Part shown: in pieces, positions 27,359 through 36,233 of the stretch | Layout of the letters: each line of letters starts with the position of its first letter | How positions within the stretch are numbered: the first letter of the stretch is position 1 | Assembly (NCBI RefSeq): GCF_002968575.1 | Contig: NZ_PVBM01000005.1 | Coordinates: forward strand, 62,001 to 126,000 | DNA length: 64,000 bases | Source: Neorhizobium huautlense | Lineage (GTDB): Bacteria > Pseudomonadota > Alphaproteobacteria > Rhizobiales > Rhizobiaceae | Reading direction: 5' to 3' | The notes under the pieces: model-generated | What the model saw: only the letters and a program-made list of their open reading frames with translations | The model's database searches: none | What the model was told of the DNA's origin: nothing | Program-made: the position numbers and the translations under genes

Positions 27359-28468
27359 CTATCCGGCAAGCCGGTGCATGTTGGCTTCCAGGAAGCGTTC
27401 GGAGAGTTCGGTATGGACGCTGGCGGGGCTTTCCGTCGTCAGCGTGCCGAGAAGGGCGCCGGTGCGCGCTGCGGTATAGGTGTCCTCGCCGTGAAGGATC
27501 CGGTGCAACGTGCCGGCGATCATTGCGTCGCCGGCGCCGGTGATGTCGATAGGAGTGGCGCGCACGGCGGGGAAGGTGCGGGCGCCCTCGACGCCGGCCA
27601 CGGCGATACCGCGGGACCCCATGGTGACGATCGCCTCGCGGGCGCCCGCTGCCTGCAGGGCAACGGCTGCCTCCTTTGCGTCGCCGATCGTTTCGTGCGC
27701 CTTGCGGTGCAGGACGGCGTTTGCCTCGTCGATGTTCATGAACAGAAGGTCGATGCCCGAAAGATCTTTCGGCAGACGTGCGGCCTTGGGTGTCGAGACC
27801 GCATCGACCGCCAGTTTGAAGCGCGCTCCCTGTCTCTTCGCGATCAGCGCGGCGAGCGTCTCGGCCGGCAGGTTGCAATCGCAGAAGACCCAGCTGGCGG
27901 CGGCCAGATGCGGCCAGATGCGTTCAAAATGGGCGGGTAGAAGCAGATCAAAAATGCCCATGTCGGCAATGCCGAGCACGAGATCGCCCTTGGTATCGAG
28001 GATCGCAGCGTATTCCGCCGTCGGCCGTTCCGCTGTGGTAACCATCTGGCTTACGTCGATGCCACGGTCGCGCATATGCTTCAGCAGCGCCCGGCCACCT
28101 TCGTCGTCGCCAACGATCGATACGAAGCTTGTCGTCGTGCCGAGAAGCGCCAGATTTTCCGCGACGTTGCGGGCGACGCCGCCCATGGAGCGGATGCCGT
28201 CGACCGGATTGGAGGTCTCGAACACGAGATCATGTTTGGCGCGGTATTTCCGGTCCAGCACCGCGCCGCCGATGCAGACAGCGCGGGTTTCCGCCGGCAT
28301 GACATAACCGCGGCCGAGGATATAGCCCTTCTGCATGAGCTGAACGATGTGCGCGGCAACCGTGGAGCGGGCCAAGCCCAACTGGGTGGCGATCTCCTGC
28401 TGTCCCGCAAAGGGGTTGTCCTTGATGATCGCCAGAACTGCCGCTTCCTGCGGAGCGAGGTCATCCAT
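27359..28468 (-). CDS. psuK: Pseudouridine kinase with N-terminal winged helix (HTH-PfkB fusion)
   Basis: A 369-residue protein with an N-terminal winged-helix DNA-binding domain (residues ~5-60: QEAAVLAIIKDNPFAGQQEI, LGLARSTVAAHIVQLMQKGY) fused to a PfkB sugar kinase. The kinase shows GGVARNVAENLALLG and the C-terminal DITGAGDAMIAG motif with the catalytic aspartate. It phosphorylates pseudouridine for PsuG. Start at 28468 with AAGGACG upstream. The fused DNA-binding domain suggests it also regulates its own promoter, where a perfect 10-bp inverted repeat lies. Confidence 0.88.
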   Translation of the reverse strand: MDDLAPQEAAVLAIIKDNPFAGQQEIATQLGLARSTVAAHIVQLMQKGYILGRGYVMPAETRAVCIGGAVLDRKYRAKHDLVFETSNPVDGIRSMGGVARNVAENLALLGTTTSFVSIVGDDEGGRALLKHMRDRGIDVSQMVTTAERPTAEYAAILDTKGDLVLGIADMGIFDLLLPAHFERIWPHLAAASWVFCDCNLPAETLAALIAKRQGARFKLAVDAVSTPKAARLPKDLSGIDLLFMNIDEANAVLHRKAHETIGDAKEAAVALQAAGAREAIVTMGSRGIAVAGVEGARTFPAVRATPIDITGAGDAMIAGTLHRILHGEDTYTAARTGALLGTLTTESPASVHTELSERFLEANMHRLAG

Positions 28469-28528
28469 CTGATGCACGTCCTTGCGGCGAGAGCCGCGCT
28501 CAATTTCGTTAATTTGGATATGGACAAC

Positions 28529-28554
28529 AACAGATGTTTTTGTCAACATCTGTT
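28529..28554. promoter_or_regulatory. Perfect 10-bp inverted repeat in the psuK/dioxygenase divergent promoter
   Basis: Arms AACAGATGTT (28529-28538) and AACATCTGTT (28545-28554) are exact reverse complements, six bases apart. On the minus strand TTGACA (28546-28541) plus CATATC about 18 bases on give a good psuK promoter, so the repeat overlaps its -35 region. A likely binding site for the winged helix of PsuK or another regulator of both transcription units. Confidence 0.6.
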
Positions 28555-28580
28555 TGTCAAATGCAGATGGAGGTTAGGCC

Positions 28581-29555
28581 ATGCCCGTTTCGAGCGCCAA
28601 TCCCGTGTCATCCGGCCAGGCCGTTCCCGGCATACCGGTCATTGATGTCGGACCCTTCGTTCGAAAGGAGGCAGGCGCCGCTGCAGTGGTCAAAGCGATC
28701 GAAACAGCATGTCGCGATACCGGCTTCTTCCTCGTTACCGGCCACGGCGTTTCGCCGGACATCACATTGAGGCTCTACAATCTGGCCCGCGCCTTTTTCG
28801 ACTATCCGCAGGACTGGAAAAAGACGATAGGGCGCGGCGCTGGCGTGATGGGCGGCGTATCGTTCTCGCCGATCGCGGAGGAAGCGCTTGCCGCCACGCT
28901 CGGCATAAAGACCCCCGGCGATTACAAGGAGAGTCTGAATTTCGGCAAGAATCTGCCGGGCGATACATGGCCCGAGAGGCCGGAAGGCCTCGAGCAGGCT
29001 TTCCGCGACTACTTCGGGGAGATGGAAGTGCTCGCAAAGCATATGCGCCGAATATTCTGCCAGGCCATCGGACTTGATCAGGACTATTTCGAGCCGTCTT
29101 TCGAGAACCATCTCTCGGCGCTGCGGGTCATCAACTACCCCGAACAGGCGGAATCGCCGCTGCCGGGCCAGTTGCGCGCCGGCGTCCACACCGACTACGG
29201 TTTCATGACGATCCTCCGTTCGGAGGCTTCTCCGGGCGGGCTGCAGGTCCGCAATCGCAACGGGGAGTGGCTGGATGCGCCCTCCATCGAAAGGGCCTAT
29301 GTGATCAACATTGCCGACGCTTTCATGCGCTGGACCAATGACGAATGGGTTTCGACGCCCCACCGTGTCGCCAATCCGCCGAGCGGCTTCAAGGGCACGG
29401 CGCGCCGCCAGTCGATCCCGTTCTTCCTCAATCCTTCCAAGGATACCGTGATCGAGTGCTTGCCGCCCTTCATCAAGGGTGGCGCGAAATATGAGCCGAT
29501 CACCTACGGCGAATACATAGATCTGAAGACGAAACAGGCTTTCTCGAAAGGCTGA
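28581..29555 (+). CDS. Isopenicillin N synthase-like 2-oxoglutarate/Fe(II) dioxygenase
   Basis: A 324-residue non-haem iron oxygenase. The facial triad is H203 and D205 (VHTDYGFMT) and H261 (STPHRV), and the 2-oxoglutarate-binding R276-x-S278 (RRQSIPFF) is present. The N-terminal DIOX_N domain begins IPVIDVGPF. The IPNS-like group includes fungal thymine 7-hydroxylase and plant hydroxylases, so oxidation of a small nitrogen heterocycle is possible, but the substrate is unknown. ATG preceded by GGAGG. First gene of a rightward unit that continues with an ABC importer and divergent from psuKG. Confidence 0.85.
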   Translation: MPVSSANPVSSGQAVPGIPVIDVGPFVRKEAGAAAVVKAIETACRDTGFFLVTGHGVSPDITLRLYNLARAFFDYPQDWKKTIGRGAGVMGGVSFSPIAEEALAATLGIKTPGDYKESLNFGKNLPGDTWPERPEGLEQAFRDYFGEMEVLAKHMRRIFCQAIGLDQDYFEPSFENHLSALRVINYPEQAESPLPGQLRAGVHTDYGFMTILRSEASPGGLQVRNRNGEWLDAPSIERAYVINIADAFMRWTNDEWVSTPHRVANPPSGFKGTARRQSIPFFLNPSKDTVIECLPPFIKGGAKYEPITYGEYIDLKTKQAFSKG

Positions 29556-29637
29556 CGGACGACTGAACCTGTGCGCAGAAGCGAAAATACGCCGGCACAC
29601 GAATGATCTCGATAGATCGCAACAAGGGGAACTGCAC

Positions 29638-30675
29638 ATGACGAGTTTGACAAGACGGCAGGCGCTTGCCGGAATGAGTGCTCTAGCTGCCGCAGGCCTG
29701 ACCGGGCTACCCGCGCGGGCACAGCAGAAAACACTGATCGTACCCACGCTCGGGGGCGTCTGGGAGCAATACTGGCGTTCGGCGGTGGCGCCGGAATTCG
29801 CCAAACAGAGCGGTGCGACGGTGACCCTCGATGTCGGCAACGGTCGCGTCTGGGGCGCGAACCTGCGTGCGGCGGGCGTTGCAAAGCCGCCCTATTCGAT
29901 CGTTATGACCAACGAGGTTTTCGCCTCCGGCCTGCGCAAGGAAGGCTTTTTCGAAAAGCTCGACCTGACGAAGCTGCCGAACTACGGCGATCTTTATCCG
30001 CTCGCCAAGAAGACCGACGGCTGGGGCGCCATCGGGGCTGTCTCCCCGATCGGTCTCGGCTACCGGACCGATCTCGTGAAAACGCCGCCGAAGAGCTGGA
30101 AGGACCTCTGGAACAATCCGGAATTCAAGGGCCGGATCGGTCTCTACAACTTCGCCAACAGCGCTGGCAAGATGGAGCTGCTGCTGTTCTCCAAGATCTT
30201 CGGCAAGGACCAGTATGACGTCGATGCGGGATTCGCCGCGCTCGAAAAGCTGGGTTCCGTCATCCAGGTGGACTTCAACATGTCGACCGGCCTTGCGTCC
30301 GGCGAGATCGTCGTGGCGCCCTTCGATTTCGGCGAAATCGCGCGGCTGCGCCGCCAGGGCCTCCCCGTCGATTGCATCATCCCGGAAGAGGGTATGATCA
30401 TGTTCGACCAGACCATCAATATCCTCGCGAACGCCCCGGAAAAGGAATTGGCATACCAATATGCAAACTTCCTGCTCTCGCCGGAAGTTCAGTCGATGAT
30501 GATGAAGCAGTTCTTCATCTCGCCGACCAATGCCAAGGTCAAGGTTCCAGACGATCTCAAGGCGGATGTACCGGTCTCCGGTCCCGATATGGACAAGATC
30601 CTCACCTGGGACTGGAATTTCGTCAACGAGAAGCAGGGCGAACTCGCCGAGCGCTGGGCGAAAACCGTCAGGTGA
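29638..30675 (+). CDS. ABC transporter substrate-binding protein, PotD-like, Tat-exported
   Basis: A 345-residue periplasmic binding protein of the polyamine/opine/iron-type family. Its signal peptide contains a twin-arginine motif (SLTRRQALAG) followed by a hydrophobic stretch to about residue 29 (ARAQQ), so export by Tat is likely. The mature protein has TLGGVWEQYWRSAV and a closing WDWNFVNEKQGELAERW region. The gene follows the dioxygenase by 82 bp and precedes a matching ATPase and two permeases. The ligand is unknown; linkage suggests the substrate or product of the dioxygenase. Confidence 0.85.
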   Translation: MTSLTRRQALAGMSALAAAGLTGLPARAQQKTLIVPTLGGVWEQYWRSAVAPEFAKQSGATVTLDVGNGRVWGANLRAAGVAKPPYSIVMTNEVFASGLRKEGFFEKLDLTKLPNYGDLYPLAKKTDGWGAIGAVSPIGLGYRTDLVKTPPKSWKDLWNNPEFKGRIGLYNFANSAGKMELLLFSKIFGKDQYDVDAGFAALEKLGSVIQVDFNMSTGLASGEIVVAPFDFGEIARLRRQGLPVDCIIPEEGMIMFDQTINILANAPEKELAYQYANFLLSPEVQSMMMKQFFISPTNAKVKVPDDLKADVPVSGPDMDKILTWDWNFVNEKQGELAERWAKTVR

Positions 30676-30756
30676 TTTTCCCCGCTGCGATCATGGTCTG
30701 CCTGGGGCAGACCATGATCGCCTTTTTTGAGCATTCAATTCCGAAAGTGAAATTTC

Positions 30757-31800
30757 ATGACAGAGGTTAGCATCGAACAGCTGACCAAGGACTATGGGCA
30801 AGGGCCTGCAGTCGACGGTATCTCGGTCAGGATCGCCGAAGGGGAATTTATTTCCCTGCTTGGTCCTTCCGGATGCGGCAAGACGACGACGCTCAAGATG
30901 ATCGCCGGCTTCGAGGACGCAACGCGAGGCGCGATCCGCTTCGATGGCCGGGACGTCGTGCATGTGCCGGTCGAAAAACGCGATATCGGAATGGTCTTTC
31001 AGAACTACGCACTGTTTCCGCACATGACCGTCGAACGAAACCTCGCCTTCGGTCTGGAAATGCGGAAAATCCCGAAGACGGAGATCCGCGACCGCATCGC
31101 CAAGGTCCTGGATATGGTGCAGCTTACGGGTTATGCGGAGCGTTATCCGCGGCAGCTCTCCGGCGGCCAGCAGCAGCGCGTGGCGCTCGCCCGTGCTCTC
31201 GTTATCGAACCGAAGATATTGCTGCTCGATGAGCCGCTCGCCAATCTCGATGCGAAGCTGCGCGAGGAAATGCGGGTCTTCATTCGGGACCTGCAGCGGC
31301 GCGTCGGCATCACCACCGTTTACGTGACCCATGACCAGGCGGAAGCCATGACCATGTCCGACCGGGTGGTCGTGATGTTCGGCGGCCGCATCGCCCAGAT
31401 CGGCGCTCCCTCCGATATCTACGAGCGGCCCGCCAATCTCGAGGTGGCGGAATTTGTCGGACAGGTCAACATCGTGCGCGGCAAGGTGGTCAACAGTATC
31501 GTCTCCACCCCGCTCGGGGATGTGCCGGTGGTCGGCCACTATGCTGACGGCGCCGATATAACGCTGGCGCTGAGGCCGGAAGCGGTGGAGCTTTTGCCCG
31601 TCACGGCGGGTGTTGCCGGCGTTCCTGCAAAAGTGCTTTCCAGCTATTATTCCGGCAGTCTCGTGGATTATCGTCTGGAGCTTGCCAACGGTACCATTGT
31701 CAACGTTCAGACCTTTCCGCGAACCCGGTTCCGCGATGGCGAGACCGTGCTGGTTCATGCGCCGGCAGACCGTTTCTGGCCGCTTGGGAGCGTCGCATGA
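30757..31800 (+). CDS. PotA-like ABC transporter ATPase
   Basis: A 347-residue ATPase of the spermidine/putrescine-type class. Walker A GPSGCGKTT is near residue 37, the LSGGQQQRVALARAL signature near 135, Walker B ILLLDEPLANLDAKLRE near 158, and a C-terminal TOBE domain from about 270. The start lies 82 bp after the binding-protein gene. Its stop overlaps the start of the next permease as ATGA. Confidence 0.9.
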   Translation: MTEVSIEQLTKDYGQGPAVDGISVRIAEGEFISLLGPSGCGKTTTLKMIAGFEDATRGAIRFDGRDVVHVPVEKRDIGMVFQNYALFPHMTVERNLAFGLEMRKIPKTEIRDRIAKVLDMVQLTGYAERYPRQLSGGQQQRVALARALVIEPKILLLDEPLANLDAKLREEMRVFIRDLQRRVGITTVYVTHDQAEAMTMSDRVVVMFGGRIAQIGAPSDIYERPANLEVAEFVGQVNIVRGKVVNSIVSTPLGDVPVVGHYADGADITLALRPEAVELLPVTAGVAGVPAKVLSSYYSGSLVDYRLELANGTIVNVQTFPRTRFRDGETVLVHAPADRFWPLGSVA

Positions 31801-32654
31801 GCGCTGTTGCCGGAAAACGCCTCGGGCCGCTGCTTTTGATCGCGCCGGCTGCGATCCTGCTCACGGCTTTCCTCGTGCTGCCCTATCTCAACATCGTGCT
31901 GATGAGTTTCCGCATGCCGGGGCAGGGAACGCCTTATGGGCCGGGATTGACGCTTGCGAATTACGGCAAGTTCTTCTCTGATATCTTCTACATCCAACAA
32001 GTGGTGAACACTCTTTGGATCGGTTTCGTGACCACTTTTGCCTGTCTTGTGCTCGGTTACCCCGTCGCCTGGCAGCTTGCCCGCGGAACCTCCTCCCTCC
32101 GGGCGCTCGGTTACGGCCTCGTGCTCTCCCCGCTTCTCGTCGGCATCGTCATCCGCAGCTATGGCTGGACAATCCTGCTCGGCAACAACGGCCTGATCAA
32201 CCGGACGCTGATGGGCTGGGGTCTCATCGATGGCCCCTTGCCGCTGATGTACAATGCGCTCGGCATCATCATCGCGCTCGTGCATGTCTTCCTGCCCTTC
32301 ATGATCCTGCCGATCATGAGCGCCATCCAGGGCATCGATCCGTCCCTTGAAGCCGCCGCCCGTTCCCTCGGCGCCTCAAAACTAACCGCCTTCCGTCGCA
32401 TTACCCTGCCGCTGTCGCTGCCCGGCATCCAGGCCGGATGCATTCTCGTTTTCGTATTGTCGCTGAGTGCATATGTAACGCCCTCGTTGATCGGTGGTCT
32501 GAGGGTCAAGACCATGGCTGTAACGGTCGTCGACGCCTTGATCGACACGTTCCAATGGCCTTTCGGTTCCGCCATGGCGCTGGTGCTATCGGTCACGGGG
32601 GCGATTTTCGTCGTGCTTTTCGGAAGGCTCACCGTCATGAAATGGAAGGCATGA
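31797..32654 (+). CDS. PotB-like ABC transporter permease
   Basis: A 285-residue inner-membrane permease with about six hydrophobic helices starting at residue 10 (PLLLIAPAAILLTAFLVLPY). The cytoplasmic EAA loop is LEAAARSLGASKLTAFRRITLPLS near 180. It is translationally coupled to both neighbours by ATGA overlaps. Confidence 0.88.
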   Translation: MSAVAGKRLGPLLLIAPAAILLTAFLVLPYLNIVLMSFRMPGQGTPYGPGLTLANYGKFFSDIFYIQQVVNTLWIGFVTTFACLVLGYPVAWQLARGTSSLRALGYGLVLSPLLVGIVIRSYGWTILLGNNGLINRTLMGWGLIDGPLPLMYNALGIIIALVHVFLPFMILPIMSAIQGIDPSLEAAARSLGASKLTAFRRITLPLSLPGIQAGCILVFVLSLSAYVTPSLIGGLRVKTMAVTVVDALIDTFQWPFGSAMALVLSVTGAIFVVLFGRLTVMKWKA

Positions 32655-33445
32655 GCATTACGATGTCGAAACCGTTCTTCACCGTCTACTGCCTTGTCAT
32701 CTACGCCTTTCTGCTGGCGCCGATCCTCGTTGTCGTTGGTGCCTCCTTCAATGCCGGCGCTTTCCTGACCTTTCCGCCGCAAGGCCTGTCCTTCCGCTGG
32801 TACGGAGTCTTCTTCAACAACGAAGTCTTCATGCGAGCAATCCGGACGTCGCTGTGGATTGCGGCCGTCACCACCGTGATCTCCGGCATCATCGGCACCA
32901 TGGCGGCGATTTTCTACGTGCAGCATTCTGGCAAGCTGAAGGAGACAGTGCGGATCGCCATGCTGGCGCCGCTGCTGCTGCCGGAAGTTCTGACGGCCAT
33001 TTCTTTGCTTTTTTTCGTCTATTCGATCGGTGTCGGTACCCAAACCATGGTCGGCATGATCGTCGGTCACGTGCTAATCACGCTGCCTTTCGTCTTCATA
33101 AACGTATCGGCTTCGATGGAAAGCTACGATCCCGCCTGGAGCATGGCCGCCCAGAGCCTTGGCGCCGGACGCTTCACGCGCTTCCGTCGCATCATGCTGC
33201 CGCTCATCAAGCCGGGCGTGATCGGAGGCTGCCTTTTTGCGTTCATCATCTCCTTCGACATCTTCACGATCTCCTTCATGCTGAAGAATGTCGGGACGTC
33301 CACCTTGCCGATCCAGTTGTTCGACTACCTGCGGACCAATTTCACGCCTGAGGCCGCCGCTGTCTCGACCTGCTCGATCGTGCTGACGCTTGTCGTGGTG
33401 GTCGTCTCGGAAAAGGTGCTCGGTCTGCGTATCCACCGCTTCTGA
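32651..33445 (+). CDS. PotC-like ABC transporter permease
   Basis: A 264-residue permease with N-terminal helix FFTVYCLVIYAFLLAPILVV and an altered EAA loop (SMAAQSLGAGRFTRFRRIMLP) near residue 160. Start at 32651 overlaps the stop of the PotB-like gene; a longer frame back to 32438 only reflects that overlap. It completes the importer that begins with the Tat-exported binding protein. Confidence 0.88.
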   Translation: MSITMSKPFFTVYCLVIYAFLLAPILVVVGASFNAGAFLTFPPQGLSFRWYGVFFNNEVFMRAIRTSLWIAAVTTVISGIIGTMAAIFYVQHSGKLKETVRIAMLAPLLLPEVLTAISLLFFVYSIGVGTQTMVGMIVGHVLITLPFVFINVSASMESYDPAWSMAAQSLGAGRFTRFRRIMLPLIKPGVIGGCLFAFIISFDIFTISFMLKNVGTSTLPIQLFDYLRTNFTPEAAAVSTCSIVLTLVVVVVSEKVLGLRIHRF

Positions 33446-33535
33446 TCGGGGCCGGGAGCTGCCGCCTGCAATTTCATTCAAGATCGGTTTCGATCCGGTC
33501 GTTAGCCTCAGGCGAAACCTTGAAAGGATCGCCTG

Positions 33536-34147
33536 ATGACACCTGAATTCCTCCTCACCTCTTTCATCGTCGTCGCATCGCCGGGTACGGGCGTGCTGAT
33601 CACCCTCGCTGCGGGTCTTTCGCGTGGGACAAAGGCGAGCATTGTCGCGGCATTCGGCTGCACGCTCGGCATAGTCCCGCATATGGCGGCGGCCGTTTCA
33701 GGTCTGGCGGCGCTCTTGCATGCCAGTGCGCTGGCCTTCGAGACGGTCAAATATCTTGGGGTGGCCTATCTCCTTTTCATGGCCTGGCAGGTGCTGAAGG
33801 AGAAGGGCGCGCTGACTGTAGAGCCCGAAACCACGTCCCGCTCGGCCCGCCAAGTCATCGTTTCGGCCATCCTTGCCAATGCGCTCAATCCGAAGCTTTC
33901 CATCTTCTTTTTCGCCTTCCTGCCGCAGTTCGTGAGGCCTGATGACGCCTCTCCCGTCCTGCGCATGACGGAACTCGGCCTCGTCTTCATGCTGATGACT
34001 TTCGCGATTTTCGCGATCTACGGGGTATTTGCCGCTTCGGTCCGCAACCACGTCATCTCTCGGCCGTCTATTTTGGGCTGGATGCGCCGCACATTTGCAG
34101 GCGCGTTCGTCCTACTCGGCGCCAGGCTTGCGCTTTCGGAGCGATAG
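33536..34147 (+). CDS. LysE/RhtB-family exporter
   Basis: A 203-residue membrane protein of the LysE translocator family. The N-terminus TPEFLLTSFIVVASPGTGVLITLAAGLSRG carries the family PGP-like loop (PGTG here) and the protein has about six hydrophobic segments, ending FAGAFVLLGARLALSER. Such proteins export amino acids or related metabolites. AAGGATC precedes the ATG. It is 90 bp downstream of the importer operon and may protect against accumulation of the imported compound. Confidence 0.85.
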   Translation: MTPEFLLTSFIVVASPGTGVLITLAAGLSRGTKASIVAAFGCTLGIVPHMAAAVSGLAALLHASALAFETVKYLGVAYLLFMAWQVLKEKGALTVEPETTSRSARQVIVSAILANALNPKLSIFFFAFLPQFVRPDDASPVLRMTELGLVFMLMTFAIFAIYGVFAASVRNHVISRPSILGWMRRTFAGAFVLLGARLALSER

Positions 34148-34236
34148 TTATTACCTGCCGCGTAATTGAGACGATGCCGGTGCTCCCGCATGATCGCCCT
34201 GCCTGGAACGAGCCGGGCGATAAAAAGGAGAAGAAA

Positions 34237-34602
34237 ATGACTGATGCAGCCACACATGCCGAACGTTACCTCGCTATCTGGAACGAGACGAACGCCGCTC
34301 GCCGTCGCGCTATGATCGCCGAAGCCTGGGCAACCGACGCTCTTTATGTCGACCCGCTGATGCGCGGAGAAGGGCATGAGGACATCAACGGATTGGTCGA
34401 GGCGGTCCAGGCCCGGTTCCCCGGCTTCCGTTTCGAACTGCTCGGCACGGCTGATGGTCACGCGGACAACCTTCGCTTCTCGTGGGGACTTGGGCCGCAG
34501 GGCGGCGAGCCGATCATCAAGGGAACGGATTTCGCCCTGCTTGAAAATGGCCGTCTGAAGGCCGTTTATGGTTTTCTCGATCAGGTTCCGGCTGCCGCAT
34601 GA
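34237..34602 (+). CDS. SnoaL-like/NTF2-fold small protein
   Basis: A 121-residue protein of the NTF2-like alpha+beta fold (HAERYLAIWNETNAARRRAMI, YVDPLMRGEGHEDINGLV, LRFSWGLGPQGG). Members can be isomerases, hydrolases or purely binding proteins. Start at 34237 is set by AAGGAGAAG eight bases upstream. It overlaps the following XRE regulator gene by ATGA, so the two are expressed together. Confidence 0.8.
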   Translation: MTDAATHAERYLAIWNETNAARRRAMIAEAWATDALYVDPLMRGEGHEDINGLVEAVQARFPGFRFELLGTADGHADNLRFSWGLGPQGGEPIIKGTDFALLENGRLKAVYGFLDQVPAAA

Positions 34603-35402
34603 ATACGATCGCGACCGCCCGTCCTCTCGGCGATTTCCTGCGCGACTGGCGCCGCCGCCGGCGCATGAGCCAGCTCGATCTGGCGCTGGAGGCTGAGATT
34701 TCGCAACGCCATCTCAGTTTCATCGAGAGCGGGCGGTCACTTCCAAGCCGCGACATGCTCCTGCATCTCGCCGAACGGCTGGAGGTGCCGCTCCGCGAGC
34801 GGAACCCCATGCTGCTCGCTGCGGGTTTCGCGCCGGTCTATGCCGAACGCACGCTGGACGATCCCGCTTTGGCCGCGGCGCGCAAGGCGATCGACATGGT
34901 ACTCAAGGGACACGAGCCTTTTCCAGCGCTTGCCATCGATCGGCACTGGACCCTTATGGCGGCAAATGCCGCCGTGGCACCGCTGCTTGCCGACGTGGCC
35001 GACCGGTCGCTTCTGGAGGGACCGGTCAATGTCCTGCGGCTGAGCCTTCATCCGCAGGGGCTTGCGCCTCAGATCGCCAATCTTGCGGTGTGGCGGAATC
35101 ACCTGCTGGAACGGCTGCACCAGCAGGTCGCCGCCACAGGCGACCGCATTCTCCAAGGGCTGCTGGAGGAGTTGTCGGGCTATCCGGCACCTGAAAGCTC
35201 TTCAAAGCAACCAGGCGACTACGCCGGGATCGTTGTGCCCCTGGAGCTGCGGACGGCGGCTGGATTGCTTTCATTTATCTCGACAACGACGGTGTTCGGT
35301 ACCCCGGTGGATGTCACCTTGTCGGAGCTTGCCATCGAATCCTTCTTCCCCGCTAATGACGAGACGGCGGAGCTTCTGCGGCGGATGGCAGAAGGCGTCT
35401 GA
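34599..35402 (+). CDS. XRE-family regulator with MmyB-like ligand domain
   Basis: A 267-residue regulator with an N-terminal helix-turn-helix (residues ~10-70: GDFLRDWRRRRRMSQLDLAL, ISQRHLSFIESGRSLPSRDMLLHLAERL) and a C-terminal MmyB-like, PAS-related ligand domain (PFPALAIDRHWTLMAANAAV). These proteins often control adjacent short-chain dehydrogenases or small metabolic enzymes. Coupled to the SnoaL-like gene by a four-base overlap. Confidence 0.85.
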   Translation: MNTIATARPLGDFLRDWRRRRRMSQLDLALEAEISQRHLSFIESGRSLPSRDMLLHLAERLEVPLRERNPMLLAAGFAPVYAERTLDDPALAAARKAIDMVLKGHEPFPALAIDRHWTLMAANAAVAPLLADVADRSLLEGPVNVLRLSLHPQGLAPQIANLAVWRNHLLERLHQQVAATGDRILQGLLEELSGYPAPESSSKQPGDYAGIVVPLELRTAAGLLSFISTTTVFGTPVDVTLSELAIESFFPANDETAELLRRMAEGV

Positions 35403-35407
35403 CGGAT

Positions 35408-36001
35408 TTATTTGCGCGCCTTCAGACCGTCCATGAGAAGCCCGATCAGGCGGTGCGATCGCTCGCGCCAGTCGGGAGAATCCGTCATTGAGTAGATGCT
35501 GGAAAGTGCCTGCAACAGGTCCGCCGTGTCGATGTCGGTCCGGATCAGGCCATTCTCTCCAGCCGCGCGGACGAGGCGCTCGAAGGCGCTTCGTATATTG
35601 CTAAAACCTTCCGCAAACAGCGTGGAGTTGGAATTCATCAAGGTCTTCAGGCTGTTGGACATGCCGCGCTTGGTCGCGATATAACTCACAAAGCGCCGCA
35701 TCCATTCCTCCAGCGCCACGTCCGGCGGGTATTTTTCTGCAAGTTCCGTCGCCGCGTCTGCAAGGCTTTCCAGTTCCCGGCGGTAGACCACCTCCACGAG
35801 ATGTTCCCGGGTGGGAAAATGGCGGTAGAGTGTGCCGATGCCGACGCCAGCCTGTCGCGCTATATCTTCGAGCGACGTCTCGACGCCCTTTTCCGCAAAC
35901 GCTACGGCGGCCACTTCCACCAGTCTATCGCGGTTGCGGCGAGCGTCGGCGCGAAGCTTCGTCGATTCCGGCGATGGTGTATTTGGTTCGGCCGGGGCCA
36001 A
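35408..36001 (-). CDS. TetR-family repressor, probably of the paoABC genes
   Basis: A 197-residue TetR regulator; the DNA-binding domain is in residues ~18-65 (LVEVAAVAFAEKGVETSLEDIA, VGIGTLYRHFPTREHLVEVVY). The start is a TTG at 36001 with GGGAG eight bases upstream. The gene is divergent from the molybdenum aldehyde oxidoreductase genes, with a 20-bp perfect palindrome in between, which is the expected arrangement for a TetR repressor and its target. Helix-turn-helix is read directly; the target is inferred. Confidence 0.83.
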   Translation of the reverse strand: MAPAEPNTPSPESTKLRADARRNRDRLVEVAAVAFAEKGVETSLEDIARQAGVGIGTLYRHFPTREHLVEVVYRRELESLADAATELAEKYPPDVALEEWMRRFVSYIATKRGMSNSLKTLMNSNSTLFAEGFSNIRSAFERLVRAAGENGLIRTDIDTADLLQALSSIYSMTDSPDWRERSHRLIGLLMDGLKARK

Positions 36002-36026
36002 AATGCATGCTCCCAGACAATGAGGA

Positions 36027-36056
36027 CTTGACGAAAGTCAGGATGCCAACTAGTTA
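36027..36056 (+). promoter_or_regulatory. Promoter of the paoABC operon
   Basis: CTTGAC at 36027-36032 and TAGTTA at 36051-36056, 18 bases apart, form a sigma-70 promoter of the alphaproteobacterial type. The palindrome begins in its -10 box. A leader of about 170 bases would precede the first gene. Confidence 0.5.
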
Positions 36057-36075
36057 AACGGAGGCGCCTCCGTTT
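36056..36075. promoter_or_regulatory. 20-bp perfect palindrome, probable TetR operator
   Basis: The half-site AAACGGAGGC is followed directly by its exact reverse complement. It begins in the -10 box of the paoABC promoter and lies 55 bp from the TetR start, so it can repress both directions. TetR-family dimers commonly bind gapless palindromes of this length. Confidence 0.7.
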
Positions 36076-36233
36076 GTGCGGAGTGTCATCTACCTCATAA
36101 TCCAGGAAGGGGTCGGGTGTCATGCGCAAAGATGCGCCCAAGCGCCCCCGCGATTTTATTTAGCGCGAGCCGGTCGTCCGGCTAGCGGCTTCGATCCAAA
36201 AAATTCAATTCGTGACGATAGCAGGAGCTTATC

